A stretch of 64,000 nt of DNA from Takakia lepidozioides. Its lineage: Eukaryota; Streptophyta; Takakiopsida; Takakiales; Takakiaceae. Location of the stretch: contig CM060732.1 in NCBI GenBank assembly GCA_030704615.1, forward strand, positions 28,625,053 to 28,689,052, written 5' to 3'. Position numbers and translations under genes: made by a program. How positions within the stretch are numbered: position 1 is the first letter of the stretch; the number at the start of each line of letters is the position of its first letter. Shown piece after piece: positions 1-11,178 of this stretch. The notes beneath the pieces were generated by a model, which did no database searches, was not told the origin of the DNA, and worked only from the letters and a program-made list of their open reading frames with translations.

Positions 1-826
1 AAGCCTCCAACAACTGCAAGGGTATGGCACCTTGCGCAGCAATGCGTGCCCATGCAGCAGCAGTTGCCACAGCCTGTGGAGGAAGCCCCTGAAGTTCCTT
101 GATCAAACTGGCCTCATCTTGCACACTCAAAGGCAATCTTTGATGTTCTGGCTGAGCTGCCTTTTCTTGCAATGCCTGCCAGATACTCTGCGCAAAAATC
201 TTGGAGTCCTCTGCTACTGAATTTTCAGCTGGGCGCCAAGGGCCCTCGGATAAGGATCCTGGGTGGGGTGGGGCTGCGCTGCGGGAAGGGAAGGGCCCTG
301 ACAAACCCTTCTCCCTCCCTTCAGGTGCAGTCCTCCCAAACTCTTGCCAAAAAGCTTGAACTCTGCCACCCTTCTGTTCACCATTGATGGACACACCAGC
401 ATCAAGGAAAGCGCCCTTGGCAGAGGTCTCCATTGACCCACCACCCTCCCTATTCTTCTCGGTGTTCTTGTCTGCATGTTGGTCCCGGAAGCTGTCTTTG
501 ATCCTGAAACCATCTCTGTCCGTGTATGCCTCCTTCTCCTTATCCTTGGCTTTTGGTTTGCTGCTTTTTGTCCCTCCTAATGAAAGCCCCAGACTAAGCT
601 CTAGCCCACTGTCGTCCTCTGCATCGAAATCTGGAGTCTGTCTGTGCTCTTTGGTGTCACTACTCTCTGAACATATCTGGGATTGCCCCTCTTGGGCGTC
701 GTCGGTATTGCCAGGTTGATCAGCTTTCAGGCACCAGCGATGTAAGGTGGGTGGCGGACCCCATCCTCCCTCGGACTTGGGCTCAGCGTGGGAAGCCCCG
801 AAGTGGTCTTCCTGGTTGCCCCCCAT
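1..826 (-). CDS. NINJA/AFP-family transcriptional co-repressor, N-terminal part (runs off window)
   Basis: An uninterrupted frame of 275 codons starts at ATG 826 and is still open at the window edge, with an in-frame stop upstream of the ATG. At about residues 85-95 it has an EAR repression motif, DSGLELSLGLSLGG, preceded by acidic residues. This is the hallmark N-terminal motif of NINJA/ABI5-binding (AFP) proteins, which recruit TOPLESS co-repressors and link them to JAZ or ABI5 in jasmonate or abscisic-acid signalling. A lysine-rich stretch follows (KPKAKDKEKE), then a Gln/Ala-rich part ending QAVATAAAWARIAAQG. The C-terminal JAZ/ABI5-binding domain lies outside the window, so the family call rests on the EAR context alone. 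It could be another EAR-motif nuclear protein. Confidence 0.68.
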   Translation of the reverse strand, partial: MGGNQEDHFGASHAEPKSEGGWGPPPTLHRWCLKADQPGNTDDAQEGQSQICSESSDTKEHRQTPDFDAEDDSGLELSLGLSLGGTKSSKPKAKDKEKEAYTDRDGFRIKDSFRDQHADKNTEKNREGGGSMETSAKGAFLDAGVSINGEQKGGRVQAFWQEFGRTAPEGREKGLSGPFPSRSAAPPHPGSLSEGPWRPAENSVAEDSKIFAQSIWQALQEKAAQPEHQRLPLSVQDEASLIKELQGLPPQAVATAAAWARIAAQGAIPLQLLEA

Positions 827-1010
827 CTCCGGCTGGCACCTGTTGTCAGGAGTTTTCGAGATGCGGCCCTTCTCTCCAGAGTTACAGCAGTGCTATAGAT
901 GCGGGTGCCAGCATAAGCATCTGCGAGTTACAAAACCACATGTGTCAGATGAATCTCTCCTGTTCTCGCTTCTCAAAACTGGGTGCTCAGTGACAAGAGT
1001 CCCGCAGAGC

Positions 1011-1043
<33 letters not shown>

Positions 1044-1053
1044 GCACGCACAC
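1011..1053. repeat. (CT)n(CA)n compound microsatellite
   Basis: A CT run passes directly into a CACA/CGCA run. It lies about 190 bp upstream of the NINJA-like start codon, so it probably belongs to that gene's 5' UTR or promoter. Confidence 0.9.
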
Positions 1054-3335
1054 GTCCAGCAGCATACTCCACGATATAGTAACCCAAACCTCGTCTATAG
1101 TCATGCATGCATCGTCTTTCACCTGGTACCAAAGAATCTCAAGCCTGCCGCACAGGAAATGATGTTCCCGCGCAGATTTCCTGGAGTGTTTTGGTCTGAA
1201 ACTGCGATCCTTCCATCATATATTTCGCCAGCCTACTGTTTGGGGCTCGGATCTGGCCAGATACACAGTGACAGCACAATTCGATCTTACATAACACGAC
1301 GTTACCCTCAAACACTCTGGCCTCTTTTCTAAAGCCGAGATCTAGTCCGGAAACTTGCGCGGACTCAGTTTCAGGATCTGGTTGGAGTTCAGATTCTGAC
1401 TGCCATTGACCAGATCACTTTGGAAAATGTACCAAGAGACTCTTGAAGAGTTCAAGAGACTCTATCCAGGGGAGTGCCTGAGGAGCGAATCTAGAACCAT
1501 AGGACCGCCAGCACTTTTACAAGACAACATTTGTCGTCTCCGTCAGGTCCAAACTGGCTTTACCTTACCATGCATGCGCACGACTCTCTCTCCCACGCTC
1601 TCTGACAGAAGGCAAGAAGAATGAAACAGAATCTTGCTAATTTATCTTTTTCACAGCCATCCATCACTTAGCACCTCTCGCCTTTCTCTTCATCTCTCTC
1701 CCTCCACTTCATGAATTCTCCACAAATCACAGAACCAACTCACCAGGTGCATGTTGACCCCGCCTGTGCTTTCATCCATACAGAATAGGGCGTGCCTTTC
1801 TTTTCCTTCCCGGAAGACTGCGCCCTGCAGGTTGCACCAGATGCTAACAACAACAGAAAGAAGAAAGGAAGGCGCAAGTAAGAAAGATGTTTGCTCGAGA
1901 GAAGAAACCGGCGAAAACAGACTAGAGGTTTACAATCTGCATTTCGACGACATGAAGCAGCGACTAGAATTTCCGACAACGGAACAACACGCTTCCTGCC
2001 TTATGAGAAACTATTGTTAACGAAGATTTGTCTTGGCACACGCGAGAGACAGAGGAGCAAGCAGAAAAGCAAGTCCATAACGATCTGACGAGCGAGGAGA
2101 TGTGTCCGTGAGACACGAGCAGCAAGCAAGCAAGCACCGTACTCTCGGCCTAGGTACGGCCTCTATCGCCCTCCATTATTTTATTTTTATTAATAACTAA
2201 AGATACATCCCAGGTATCTTACCGGCCCCACAGACCAGCGATGAATGAAGAGCTAGAACTCATCCATCTCCGTACACAATAATAGAGTTTTTATTTCATT
2301 AAATGAGAAAACTTATATTAGTTTTTAACCCTTAACTTCCTACAGATAGAGTTTTTTTGCCCTTAAATTTTCTGACCCCTGGACACTATAACCAAGTTAT
2401 CCACCTATCATAGTACATCACAAAATATGAACCTTACAAATCAGTGGTCACCTATCACATACATCCATCTACCAAATTGCAAAAAAATTCACCACAAAAA
2501 TTTCAAGATTATAGTATTTTGGTGCGGGTTTTTTTTTTTTTTGAGAATTTGAGAAACCTGCAATGTCAGGTTTGACCAAGCAATTGCAGTATGGGTTGAT
2601 TTTTGCTGGGCCCACCTCACCCACAGCCATATCCTATTCCAAGATATCCAAGTATGCACAAAATTTCATGCTACACGCTCCTTTGTATGTATTCTTTTGG
2701 GGGGGGTTCAGATACGTTCTAAAACATGGAATTTCTAACATTGTAAAAAATTGCGCTGAAATCCAAGATTTTTTTCTATCGGAGCGGTGAGAGAACGAGT
2801 TCATATGATCCTCATCATAATGTTCAATTTTTTTGAGAATCCAACGGTTAATTTTCTTAAAGTTAAGGGCCAAGTCTTTTGGAGTTGCACTAATAGAAAG
2901 TTGCCACGTACGTAGTCAACCCTGCCTGGCCCCTCTCCTCACCTAACCCCACCGTTTTTGCAAGAATCTGCAGATCAGGGTTTCATTCCAAATGCATTCA
3001 TTTTCACTTGTGGGGGGGACTATCTTGTCAGCAAATTTATTGCTTCAGGAATAGTTTAATTTCAATAAAATCTCAGCAAGATATGGGCATTTTTCTTACA
3101 GGTCAAGACCCGATTCAGGTCGCGTAGGAAGGTAAGGGTTAAGAAAGAACTGCTAAGGAACTCTAACCAAAATCAACAACAAACTGTAGGCAGCCCAAAT
3201 TGCTGGAAACAAAGCCAAATAAACCAAAATCACTTTAAAAAGAAAAACAAACAAAACAGATAATTAATACGCCTATCTCATATTTTACATCATCAATATA
3301 TTATGAAACCGTAATTTGTTGTTTTGGTTTGTTTT
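1054..3335. other. Upstream spacer of the NINJA-like gene, no gene recognised
   Basis: The part to about 2.15 kb is of mixed composition and could hold the minus-strand 5' UTR and promoter of the NINJA-like gene. From 2.2 kb it becomes AT-rich with homopolymer T and A runs. The short frames here have no domain, no codon bias and overlap on both strands, so I treat the stretch as non-coding. Confidence 0.5.
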
Positions 3336-3496
3336 AGTTGAGATCTCCCAAACCGCAAGGCCTCCGCCCGGGGTCGTAATACCGTTAGAAAGACCCGGAC
3401 AAGTAGAGTGCATGGAGGCGATTTCATGATTTTCAGACCTACAAAGTGGGGGATATTGGTTTTCAAGTATTTTTCGTCACTGAAAATTCACAAAAA
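3336..3496 (-). repeat. Dispersed retroposon-like repeat, copy 1
   Basis: This stretch, from AGTTGAGATCTCCCAAAC to a poly-A-like end, is clearly related to 21266-21429. Shared landmarks are ACCGTT(A/G)GAAAG, ATGATTTT, GTGGGGGATAT or GTGGGAGATGT, TTTCAAGTA and AAATTCAC. Both copies are preceded on the plus strand by a GTTTT-rich run. Read on the minus strand, that run is an A-rich 3' tail, as expected of a SINE or other retroposed sequence. I see no clear pol III B box. Confidence 0.6.
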
Positions 3497-3899
3497 AGAG
3501 AAAATAGCGTTTTTTTAAAATATTGGCCCTTCATTTGTCTTTTGGTACAGGTGGTCATGAATGCAAATACATTTGTACTAAGTAAAATGACTGGACAATA
3601 TGTCCTCAACACTAATAAGTAGGGTCAACTGTAAATGAACATAACAACAAGGGCTCAAACAACGCTGAGTAGGCTAGCGGCGCTGCCCGCAAGCTCTTAG
3701 TTACACCGGCTTCTTTGGCTCTTCCTCTACCAATAAGGGCCTGTTGGACGGTAGCAGCCCTTCCAAAACAAATAAAACAATTCGGAAAAAACAAATGTAA
3801 TCGTCAGATGAATGAAGATGTCGTCAACGAGAAGCGAAGCGAGACTCGTTTTCTGTCGAGCAGCCACGGTAGTTTTGGGCGTGTGAAAAAGAAACAAGG

Positions 3900-5740
3900 A
3901 TGAATATAGAAATGGGGGCACTCAGGCGCGGCGCACGAGGCGGGCACGGCGGGACTGGCGACGCGGCCCCACGCGGGCCCGGGCCCTGCCATGTGGCGCT
4001 CCCTTGCCGCTCTACCGTACGTTGCCACTTGCGCTCCGATGGCTCGCATGACTCCGCTCGCCTCATCCGCCACACGCATCTCGCGCATTTGCGCTGCCTA
4101 TTCTCTCTTGTTTTTGTTATATTCGGCCCCACCGAGACACACTGCTAGCCTTCCATGTGGCCCCCTCGCACGCCCCCGCTTTGACCTGCCCCTCTCTTAA
4201 CATCCCTCCCCTCGCCTTTTGCCCCCAAGCGGTCACATCCAAGCGGCCATTCAACCTCCTCGTACCCCTGCTGACGTCCACCCGGCTGCTCCACGGAAGC
4301 GGCGCGACCTAAACGCGCCGTGCGAGTGGGATTTGTGAAGCAAAGTGAGCAGCAGAAGTGGAAGAAACTCCACCCGCGTACCAGCACCTACCTACCTGCC
4401 TGACTACGTAGCCTACCTACCTGCCTCCACACACTCTTTACTCCACAGATATTCTCACGCACGGATGAGGCCCACCTATCACCTTATCACCATGAAACTA
4501 CAGCTCCAGCCTTCGCCGTGCCTCCACGTAACCTAACCAACGGGGCCATCACTGCTCGCCCTTCACCCAGTCTCGCACACCGCAGCCACTGAAAAGTCAA
4601 GGCCCCGCACCAAATCAATGCCATCTCCGACCTTCTACGCCCACGTGGCGTGCAAGGGGATCCTTCCATAGCGGTCGCCACGTGCTGCCAGCCCGCCGGA
4701 ACCAGCGGACGGGCAGACGGAGACCGCGCGGGCGCTGCGCGTGTGGGCCACGCCCACCAACCCGCGCGATGCCATGCGCCGCGTGGCACTTACACTGGGC
4801 CCACGTCGCGGTAAGGACAGGGGGGTAGGTCGGGCAAGGCAGCGGTAAGAGGGCGGTAAGCGGATGGCTAGATTTTGGCACGCGAGCATTGGCGCTTATC
4901 CGCGTTTGCTGCCTGCGCGCGCTCTCCGTCGCACAAACGGTGCCAAAGTATCGGCAGCCAATGGCGGGGCGCGTACATGTGCGATAGGGCCGAGGCCCAA
5001 TGGGTGCGTGGCGTACGCGCAGGGGTCTGACAGGGATGGCAGGAGCGCGCGGCGAGTGAGAGTGGGGGTGCGCGCGCCCACGTGGCGGCGACACGCACAA
5101 GGCGCGCGCCTCCCATGCGGGAGGAGAGCAACACGTGAGAAGAGAGAGAAAAAGAGCGCGCAGACGAGAGCGGCGCAAAAGTGGAAGGGAGGCGACGCGC
5201 CGCCTGCTTGCGCCACGCGGCCGCCATCGCGAGGGCGGCAGGCAGCACCGCCCGTGGCTCAAGTAACGGTGGTTGGGGGCCCAGGCCGCAGGGTGGCGCT
5301 AGTTCGCTCACGCGACTTGGCACGTGTCAAATTCGGCACTGCGGCGTCCCGACGGGCGGGGTGACGAGGGGCTGGTGCGGTGATTGGATGCATTTCGTTG
5401 GAGGGTGCGGGAATCTGTTCGGTCCACGAGGGAGGGAGGAAGGAAGGCAGTGGATGAAAAGTTTGGGGTGGAGAGTGACAGGAGATAAGTTGCCGGTCAA
5501 ACCACGGCAGGGGTGGTGGGGCCGACGATCCGTTGGCGGGTTGCCTGCTGGTTTCTCTCCGACACATGTTGGCAGCGCGGGGGGACCCACCGCGCAAGTT
5601 GCAGCGCCTTTAATGGAGGCAATGAATGACGTGGGTGGGAGCTCGAGTCATATTTCAGGAACGTTGGGTGGACGTTCGTTGCGGAAGCGGGACAGTGTGG
5701 ACAGTGGGGGTTTGAACCCGGAGTGGTGAGCAGGATCGCG
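3900..5740. other. GC-rich island without a recognisable gene
   Basis: This is a sharp switch to CpG-rich sequence inside AT-rich spacer. Long frames open on both strands, as expected from GC richness, but none shows a domain or plausible low-complexity protein. It contains five CACGTG cores (near 4652, 4679, 5081, 5132 and 5321) and repeated CTACCTGCC-type words near 4385-4430. It could be a promoter or CpG island of a gene I cannot see, or a GC-rich mobile fragment. Confidence 0.45.
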
Positions 5741-6942
5741 GTGCCCTAACAACCCGCAAAGGTGCCTTCTTTATATCCGCGGTAGGGCCGCGGATCTGTT
5801 TGGATTTGATGGGTGGGGCCAGCGACAAGTTGCCAAAAGCGAGGTTGCCAGAATATGATGGTGCTACCGAGCCCCAGTTGTAAGTATTGCAGAAGGAAAA
5901 TTGTTGGAATCTCTTGATGGACCCATTTCAAATCAATCCAATTGTCGGCCTGCAGTTCTATCTCCTAGTCAAGCTGATTGAGACAAATATAAACTGCAGT
6001 AGCCTTTAAAATAGCTCATTTAAAAAATAAAAAATTAGAGATAGGGGTGGTAGACCCTTTAGAAATTTATTAAATATTATTGAAGGGAAAAAATCGTGCA
6101 TAATTTCAATTGAATTGTCAATTTGCAATTCCATTGAAGTTTTGTGGATCAATTAAAGTGCCCTTGCAATTTCGTTGAATTAATGCACTTGTAGTGGGTG
6201 ATCAACTGAATTGTGATGCATTTCACATCAAAGCTTTTTTGGAATTCCCTAGGTGGGACCTTCATAGCAGGACCCTGAGGGTGGTATTAAATGGACACAC
6301 CAATCCTATTAAAAATTGGGCATACCAGTCCAGCACGCGTCCAACGCTGGTGAGCACCCTCAGGATGAAGAGACACGGTAAGTTACGCTTCCTTCCAAAG
6401 CCCTCATCGATTTTTTTTTCCTTCACTATAATGAAATAAAAATCTACCAAGTTTGTCTCTAAGACGTTGCCAGTTTCAAGTTAACAAACCTTCAACTTGC
6501 CACGACAGTGATGATATCCTGAGCGAGTTGCATGGCACACAAGCCGGTGGTAACCTTTTACCTCTTTGCTTCCAAGCGATCCTAGCATGTCAAGGCATTC
6601 TTGCCTAGCAGTGTGGTTAAAAGGCAAGTGTGACTCGTGGCAGCGGTGACATCATTCAACACGCACCAGTAAGCATGTAAAGTGGCTCTTACATCACGTT
6701 GATAGGGTAAATCTAAGACAGGCCACCTTGGGCAAGCTCTAACAAGACTTTTTTTTTCAGTACAGTACTCATGTAAGACTTAGAAGTAGCAATATATTGA
6801 TAAAATTAATGTCATGTCAATATATGTCCGAGCCTTCCAATTGGCCGTTCCTTGATTTGCAACTACAACCACATAATTTATTGTATGATTATGTGTGTGT
6901 GTATATATATGTATATATGAGGTCTCCCAAAGGAAGCGTATA
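5741..6942. other. AT-rich spacer, nothing recognised
   Basis: No domain-bearing frame, no RNA gene and no clear element ends. A tRNA-like B box (GGGTTCAAACCC on the minus strand, near 5705-5718) sits at its left edge without a convincing A box. Confidence 0.4.
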
Positions 6943-7352
6943 TTAGGGTGTCTCTTGACCCTGGAAGGACTCGGGTAAGTTGGCCTATGACCGAACAGGC
7001 GTCTATGACCGAACACCCCATTAACGCTTCTGTCAGTACCTATGACCATGCAGTGCTCGTCCCAAGACAGTCCATTTTTGTCACTTGGCAAACAATCATT
7101 GATATAACCCCCCAAACGTGTGATCGGTCATAGGGCTCTTGGTGTATACAAGCATTCTGATTGGTTCGACTTTGAAACCATACAACTGTGTGTAGGATTC
7201 ATGAAATCTAATAGTTCCAAGTTTGTAGGTTGCCCCATATGTGGGACACCTTATACACCTTATGAAAATTACCTGAGGAAAAATTGACCGAAATTCACCG
7301 TTAGATTTTTCACCATCCTTATTTGAACGGTCATAGGCCAACATACCCTAAG
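6943..7352. mobile_element. Possible MITE with imperfect inverted ends
   Basis: The 15-mer GTTGGCCTATGACCG at 6979-6993 occurs inverted at 7328-7342, and TTAGGGT occurs just outside it at both ends in opposite orientation (about 6944 and 7351). The interior holds more TATGACCGAACA-type repeats. No target duplication is obvious. A small fold-back element is likely but its boundaries are approximate. Confidence 0.4.
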
Positions 7353-7539
7353 AGAAAACAGATTGCAAGCCTCATGGTCAAAGAAACTAGCATCAGCAAC
7401 CAGATCTGCAGATAAAGACATAATACATGTGTTAAAAAATGAAGAATAGTGGCGGCCCTTGGGGCTGGACATGCCCTGACCCATATGTGCACTCACCAAT
7501 TTCATATCTATACCATGTGTATAGGCCTTGTTTTTGCCC

Positions 7540-8215
7540 ATAATACGCTTGGTATTGGACGGGTATTGCCGGTTCGGTTATAACCCTAGTATTGGAATTG
7601 CCAATACCAACCGGTTCGGTTATCAACCCTAGTATTACAATAGCCAATACCAGCCGGTTGGTTATTCAATACCCTGGTTGATACTCGTCCGGACCCTATA
7701 TACCAGTCCAACACCTTCAGAATTACCAGGACCTGGCTGGTATTAGAAAAGTGATACCGCCCAACACTGGTGAGGATCAGTGTTGTTCTGGTATCAGGTT
7801 CCAGACACACCAGACTGGTGCTGGTACTAGTTGTATCACAAAAGTTTTATACCAGTCTAGTCTATATAATGGTGGGTGTATTTTTTTCTAGATATTGGTA
7901 CGAGTATGAGTATCATGACCACAACACCACTCATACGAGATATGAGTTATGGTATCATTCCAAATCCATCTTGAATTGCAAGTTTATCAAATAGCAAGTA
8001 TCAAGTGAAAACAAATACAATACAAATTAGAAAAATACATAAAAACAAGTATATAGCATATTTATAAATAAATTAGAATAGTACACATACCAGAGTAAAT
8101 GAGGAAGACGGTGGGGGAGTACTGGTATTGTGGTTGGTATAAAAAAATTGATACCAACATGGTCTAGTACATGACCAAATATTCTCCCAAATGATACCAG
8201 ACTGGTCGGGTATCT
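7540..8215. repeat. GTATTGG/CCAATAC-rich fold-back region
   Basis: This stretch is dense in GGTATTGG, CCAATACCA, CCGGTTCGGTT and TGGTATCA words in both orientations, so it can fold into many short hairpins. It is probably the remains of a MITE or nested MITEs. No coding potential is seen. Confidence 0.4.
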
Positions 8216-8395
8216 GATACCAAAAAAGAAAAAGGGGGAACTTATGGTGTCACTTGACCCCATAGGGCTACTGCCTTCCGGTGGGAAGGTGGACACGTGG
8301 ACACCGTAATGACTTCAAACATGGTGGATTGAACCCACAACCACTAGTGAGAGGGTGAGAGGGTGTGTGCCCTTACCACTGGGCTAACATGTTGG
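8216..8395 (-). mobile_element. tRNA-derived SINE-like copy (minus strand)
   Basis: On the minus strand, TTAGCCCAGTGGTAAGG (8371-8387) matches a pol III A box and GGGTTCAATCC (8327-8337) matches a B box, about 50 bp apart as in tRNA-derived SINEs. On that strand the copy ends in a T-rich run (8221-8236), the kind of tail seen in plant Au-type SINEs. The exact ends are uncertain. Confidence 0.5.
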
Positions 8396-8420
8396 TTGTC
8401 TATACCACTGCATATATTAA

Positions 8421-9182
8421 GGGCCGGTTTACACGAGCGGGCCCAAGACCAAGCTAGAAACAAGAAATCCTATTGGCCAAGAGCCTCAAATCGGGCTCAA
8501 GCGGTTTACACGAGGGTCCGGGCCAAGACCAAGAAAATTACATGGCTGCCTAGATGGCATGATTTATGGCGCCAAATTCTTGGGCCCAGCCCAACAAAAG
8601 GAACGCTCCTCGGATGGAGACCCAACTCTTTCCTGAGCCCCAAGAAACCTAGCATTAAAATATATTTGTTTAAGCCTATCACAGCTGTAGGATGGAAAGA
8701 GGTCACATATGGGGTTGTGCGCAGGTAGAGACTAGAGACTAGAGACTCTCGACGGCCGCCACGCGACGCAGGTGCTGCCATGTAGAATCATCGTACCTCT
8801 CTATCTCTTGGACCTTCTCTTTCCATGATGAAGTCATCAACAATCTAGCATATTGCAATCGTTTATACTAAGTTGTTGCAATGCCAAAATGGTTGTAATC
8901 ATGTGCTTAAGGCCATGAAGAGGACCAAGGCCATAGGAATATTATTACTTCTTGCTTCCATGGTTTAGGGATTCAAAGATTTGATGGGAGACATTGCGAA
9001 GCAAAGAAGAGAGAGAGTGGAGGGGGAGAGAGGCTGATATAGTGTAGGTTGGGCCTTAGGCTTGGGCCCAATAGGTTTAGACGGAGAGGGCCCAATTCCT
9101 TAAAAATTATATTTTAATCAGTTCAATCAGCCCAATTGTGGGCCCATGATTTCTTGGGCCCGAGCCCTTGTGTAAACCGGCC
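8421..9182. mobile_element. 762-bp MITE with GGCCGGTTTACAC terminal inverted repeats and TTAA target duplication
   Basis: The left end reads GGGCCGGTTTACACGAG and the right end, inverted, reads GGCCGGTTTACACAAGGG; both are followed by a GGGCCCAAGA word. TTAA flanks both sides (8417-8420 and 9183-9186). There is no transposase inside. The ends and target resemble PIF/Harbinger-like MITEs (TWA target); a TTAA specialist is an alternative. Confidence 0.75.
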
Positions 9183-9311
9183 TTAAGGGTTACCTTCCAT
9201 GTGACCGTTCTCCTGTTGTGATGATGTCACACGAATGGAGAACGGGTCCATGCACCCTTTTCCATGCACTTCCATGGATGTCGAGACCCGTGCAGGGCCT
9301 GGCCGGGTCCC

Positions 9312-9389
9312 GTGGAGTGGAGGCCTCACTTTTGAGGAGTTGGGCGTAGGGTGGAGTGGAGGCCTCACTTTTGAGGAGTTGGGCGTAGG
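9312..9389. repeat. 39-bp perfect tandem duplication
   Basis: Two identical 39-bp units (9312-9350 and 9351-9389) beginning GTGGAGTGGAGGCCTCAC sit side by side. No gene crosses them. This is a recent local duplication, probably by replication slippage. Confidence 0.9.
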
Positions 9390-9968
9390 GTCCCGTTCTC
9401 CATGGTTGACCTATACTAGCGAGTCTTTTTCTTCCCATGACTTGCTAAATAGGTCACCTTCCTAGGAAGCAGATTTTCTTTTTGTCACACATGTGCAAAA
9501 ATGCCGGTGGAACCCACCGAACGGGTTTAGAGCGTCCTTCCATGTGGGAGGAGCTCGGCCCGCAGAAAATGAAATTTGCTGGGTGCTAAAAAAAGATGGC
9601 TGGGTTCATTCAAGAATTTCCAATGTCATGTGGAGCTCGGCGGCCGAGTAATAGATTTGGACTTTAGCATGACGTGGTAAAGGGTACTGCAGGTAAGAGT
9701 GACCTTAGCAAGGACGTGGTAGGCAAATACATGCTGCAATCAATTCGCGGTACTCGGCGACGAGCTCCCTTCCCATTTTATGGGGCTGGGCTACCGACAC
9801 GGGAACTCGTCCGCCGGGCCCCACCGCCCCATGCATGGAAGCGAAAATCGTACCCGGCCATTTTTATCCGTTTCCTCCCTGAAACGGTGGGCTGGGTACA
9901 TGGAAGGCTCCTCTTCGTTCTACGGTGGTGCATGGAAATGGGTGTGACCCCTGGTCAATGGATATGAC

Positions 9969-11170
9969 CAGTGTTGTGCGGGTAAATAGATTTTTGGTTA
10001 CCCTCCGGGTAAGGGTAAATAAAAATCAGAGGTTTACTTATCCTCCGGGTAAGGATAAATTATCTATATGTCCATTTATTTATCCTACGAGTAAGGGTAA
10101 ATTATTTATTTGTCATTTATTTATCCTACGGGTAAAGGGTAAAGGCCAATATTTTTGACCGGGTAAGGATAAATTCCGGGTAAACATAAATGATTTATCC
10201 TTTTTATACCCGCTGGATTAATAAAGGATATATTGAAGGATATATATATTTTTTAGTTTGTTATGCTCAACTCAAAAAATATAAATAACTAATTAAGGTA
10301 ATCAAGTTATGGTCTATTTTTTGGTTTAGTATAAGGCTCATCGTATCATATGTTGTGAATAATATGAGGGCGAAGAAATATATATATATGAGGATGATCA
10401 GAGCGGGTGTCTTCACACCAAAGATAAAAATAAAATAAAGCCAAATAAAACCATGTACTTGTCCACGAAACTAGTGCCTCCAAGAAATCCGGATAAAGAT
10501 AATAATGAAACAAAGGGAAGAATTGATTCAATTGTGATGGCATTTTCCATTTGTAAGGTAATGAAGTGAGGCAAAATCCTTAGGCTATGGTTGGTAGCTT
10601 AAAATAAGATAAATAATTACCACTGTAACAAAAATGCCAGGACGAAATAGAACAATTTGTTCTGGATGAGATGGTCCATAATGGAGCCTGCCCTGGGAGT
10701 GTCATTCCCTGTCAAGGTCAGTAGAGTTTCCAGTAAAACTGTAGCTGAATCGCTTGCTGTCGTTGGCAAATGGGCAGGCCTTATCAGCTCTGATTTCAGG
10801 GTTACACACACATAGAGATCACGCACAAGAGTGGGACACACAGAGTATCACTTGGATTTCTCAAGAAGCTTTAAGATTTAAGTCTCAACATTTATATGGC
10901 AACATGGTCTTCATAGACCAATAAGGGTGCAACTCCTATCTTTAGTTTTTCATTTACCTTTTGCTATTTACCCTCCAAAATATTTATTTACCCGTGGGTA
11001 AAGGGTATATGGAAACTATTTACGCTTCAGATGGGTAAGGGTATCTCATATTATTTACCTGTCTGAAGGGTAAGGGTAAATGAAATGGGCCAATCCGGGT
11101 AATTCATTTACCCTTACCCTGATTTACCCGTCGGGTAAATCCGAGTAAATGATTTACCCGCACAATACTA
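9969..11170. mobile_element. Non-autonomous hAT element with 8-bp target-site duplication
   Basis: The left end is CAGTGTTGTGCGGGTAAAT and the right end, inverted, is TAGTATTGTGCGGGTAAAT. Identical GATATGAC sequences flank both ends (9961-9968 and 11171-11178), the 8-bp duplication expected of hAT transposases. The interior is AT-rich with no transposase frame. Both subterminal regions carry many GGGTAA or TTACCC words in mirrored orientation, probably transposase-binding repeats. It would need a transposase supplied from elsewhere. Confidence 0.85.
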
Positions 11171-11178
11171 GATATGAC

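Noticed and set aside
4615-5364. Overlapping long frames in the GC-rich island
   Set aside because: Frames open on both strands because stop codons are rare in GC-rich DNA. The proteins are Arg/Ala/Pro-rich without domains.
5700-5760. tRNA gene or SINE suggested by GGGTTCAAACCC on the minus strand
   Set aside because: There is a good B box, but no A box at the right distance and no cloverleaf.
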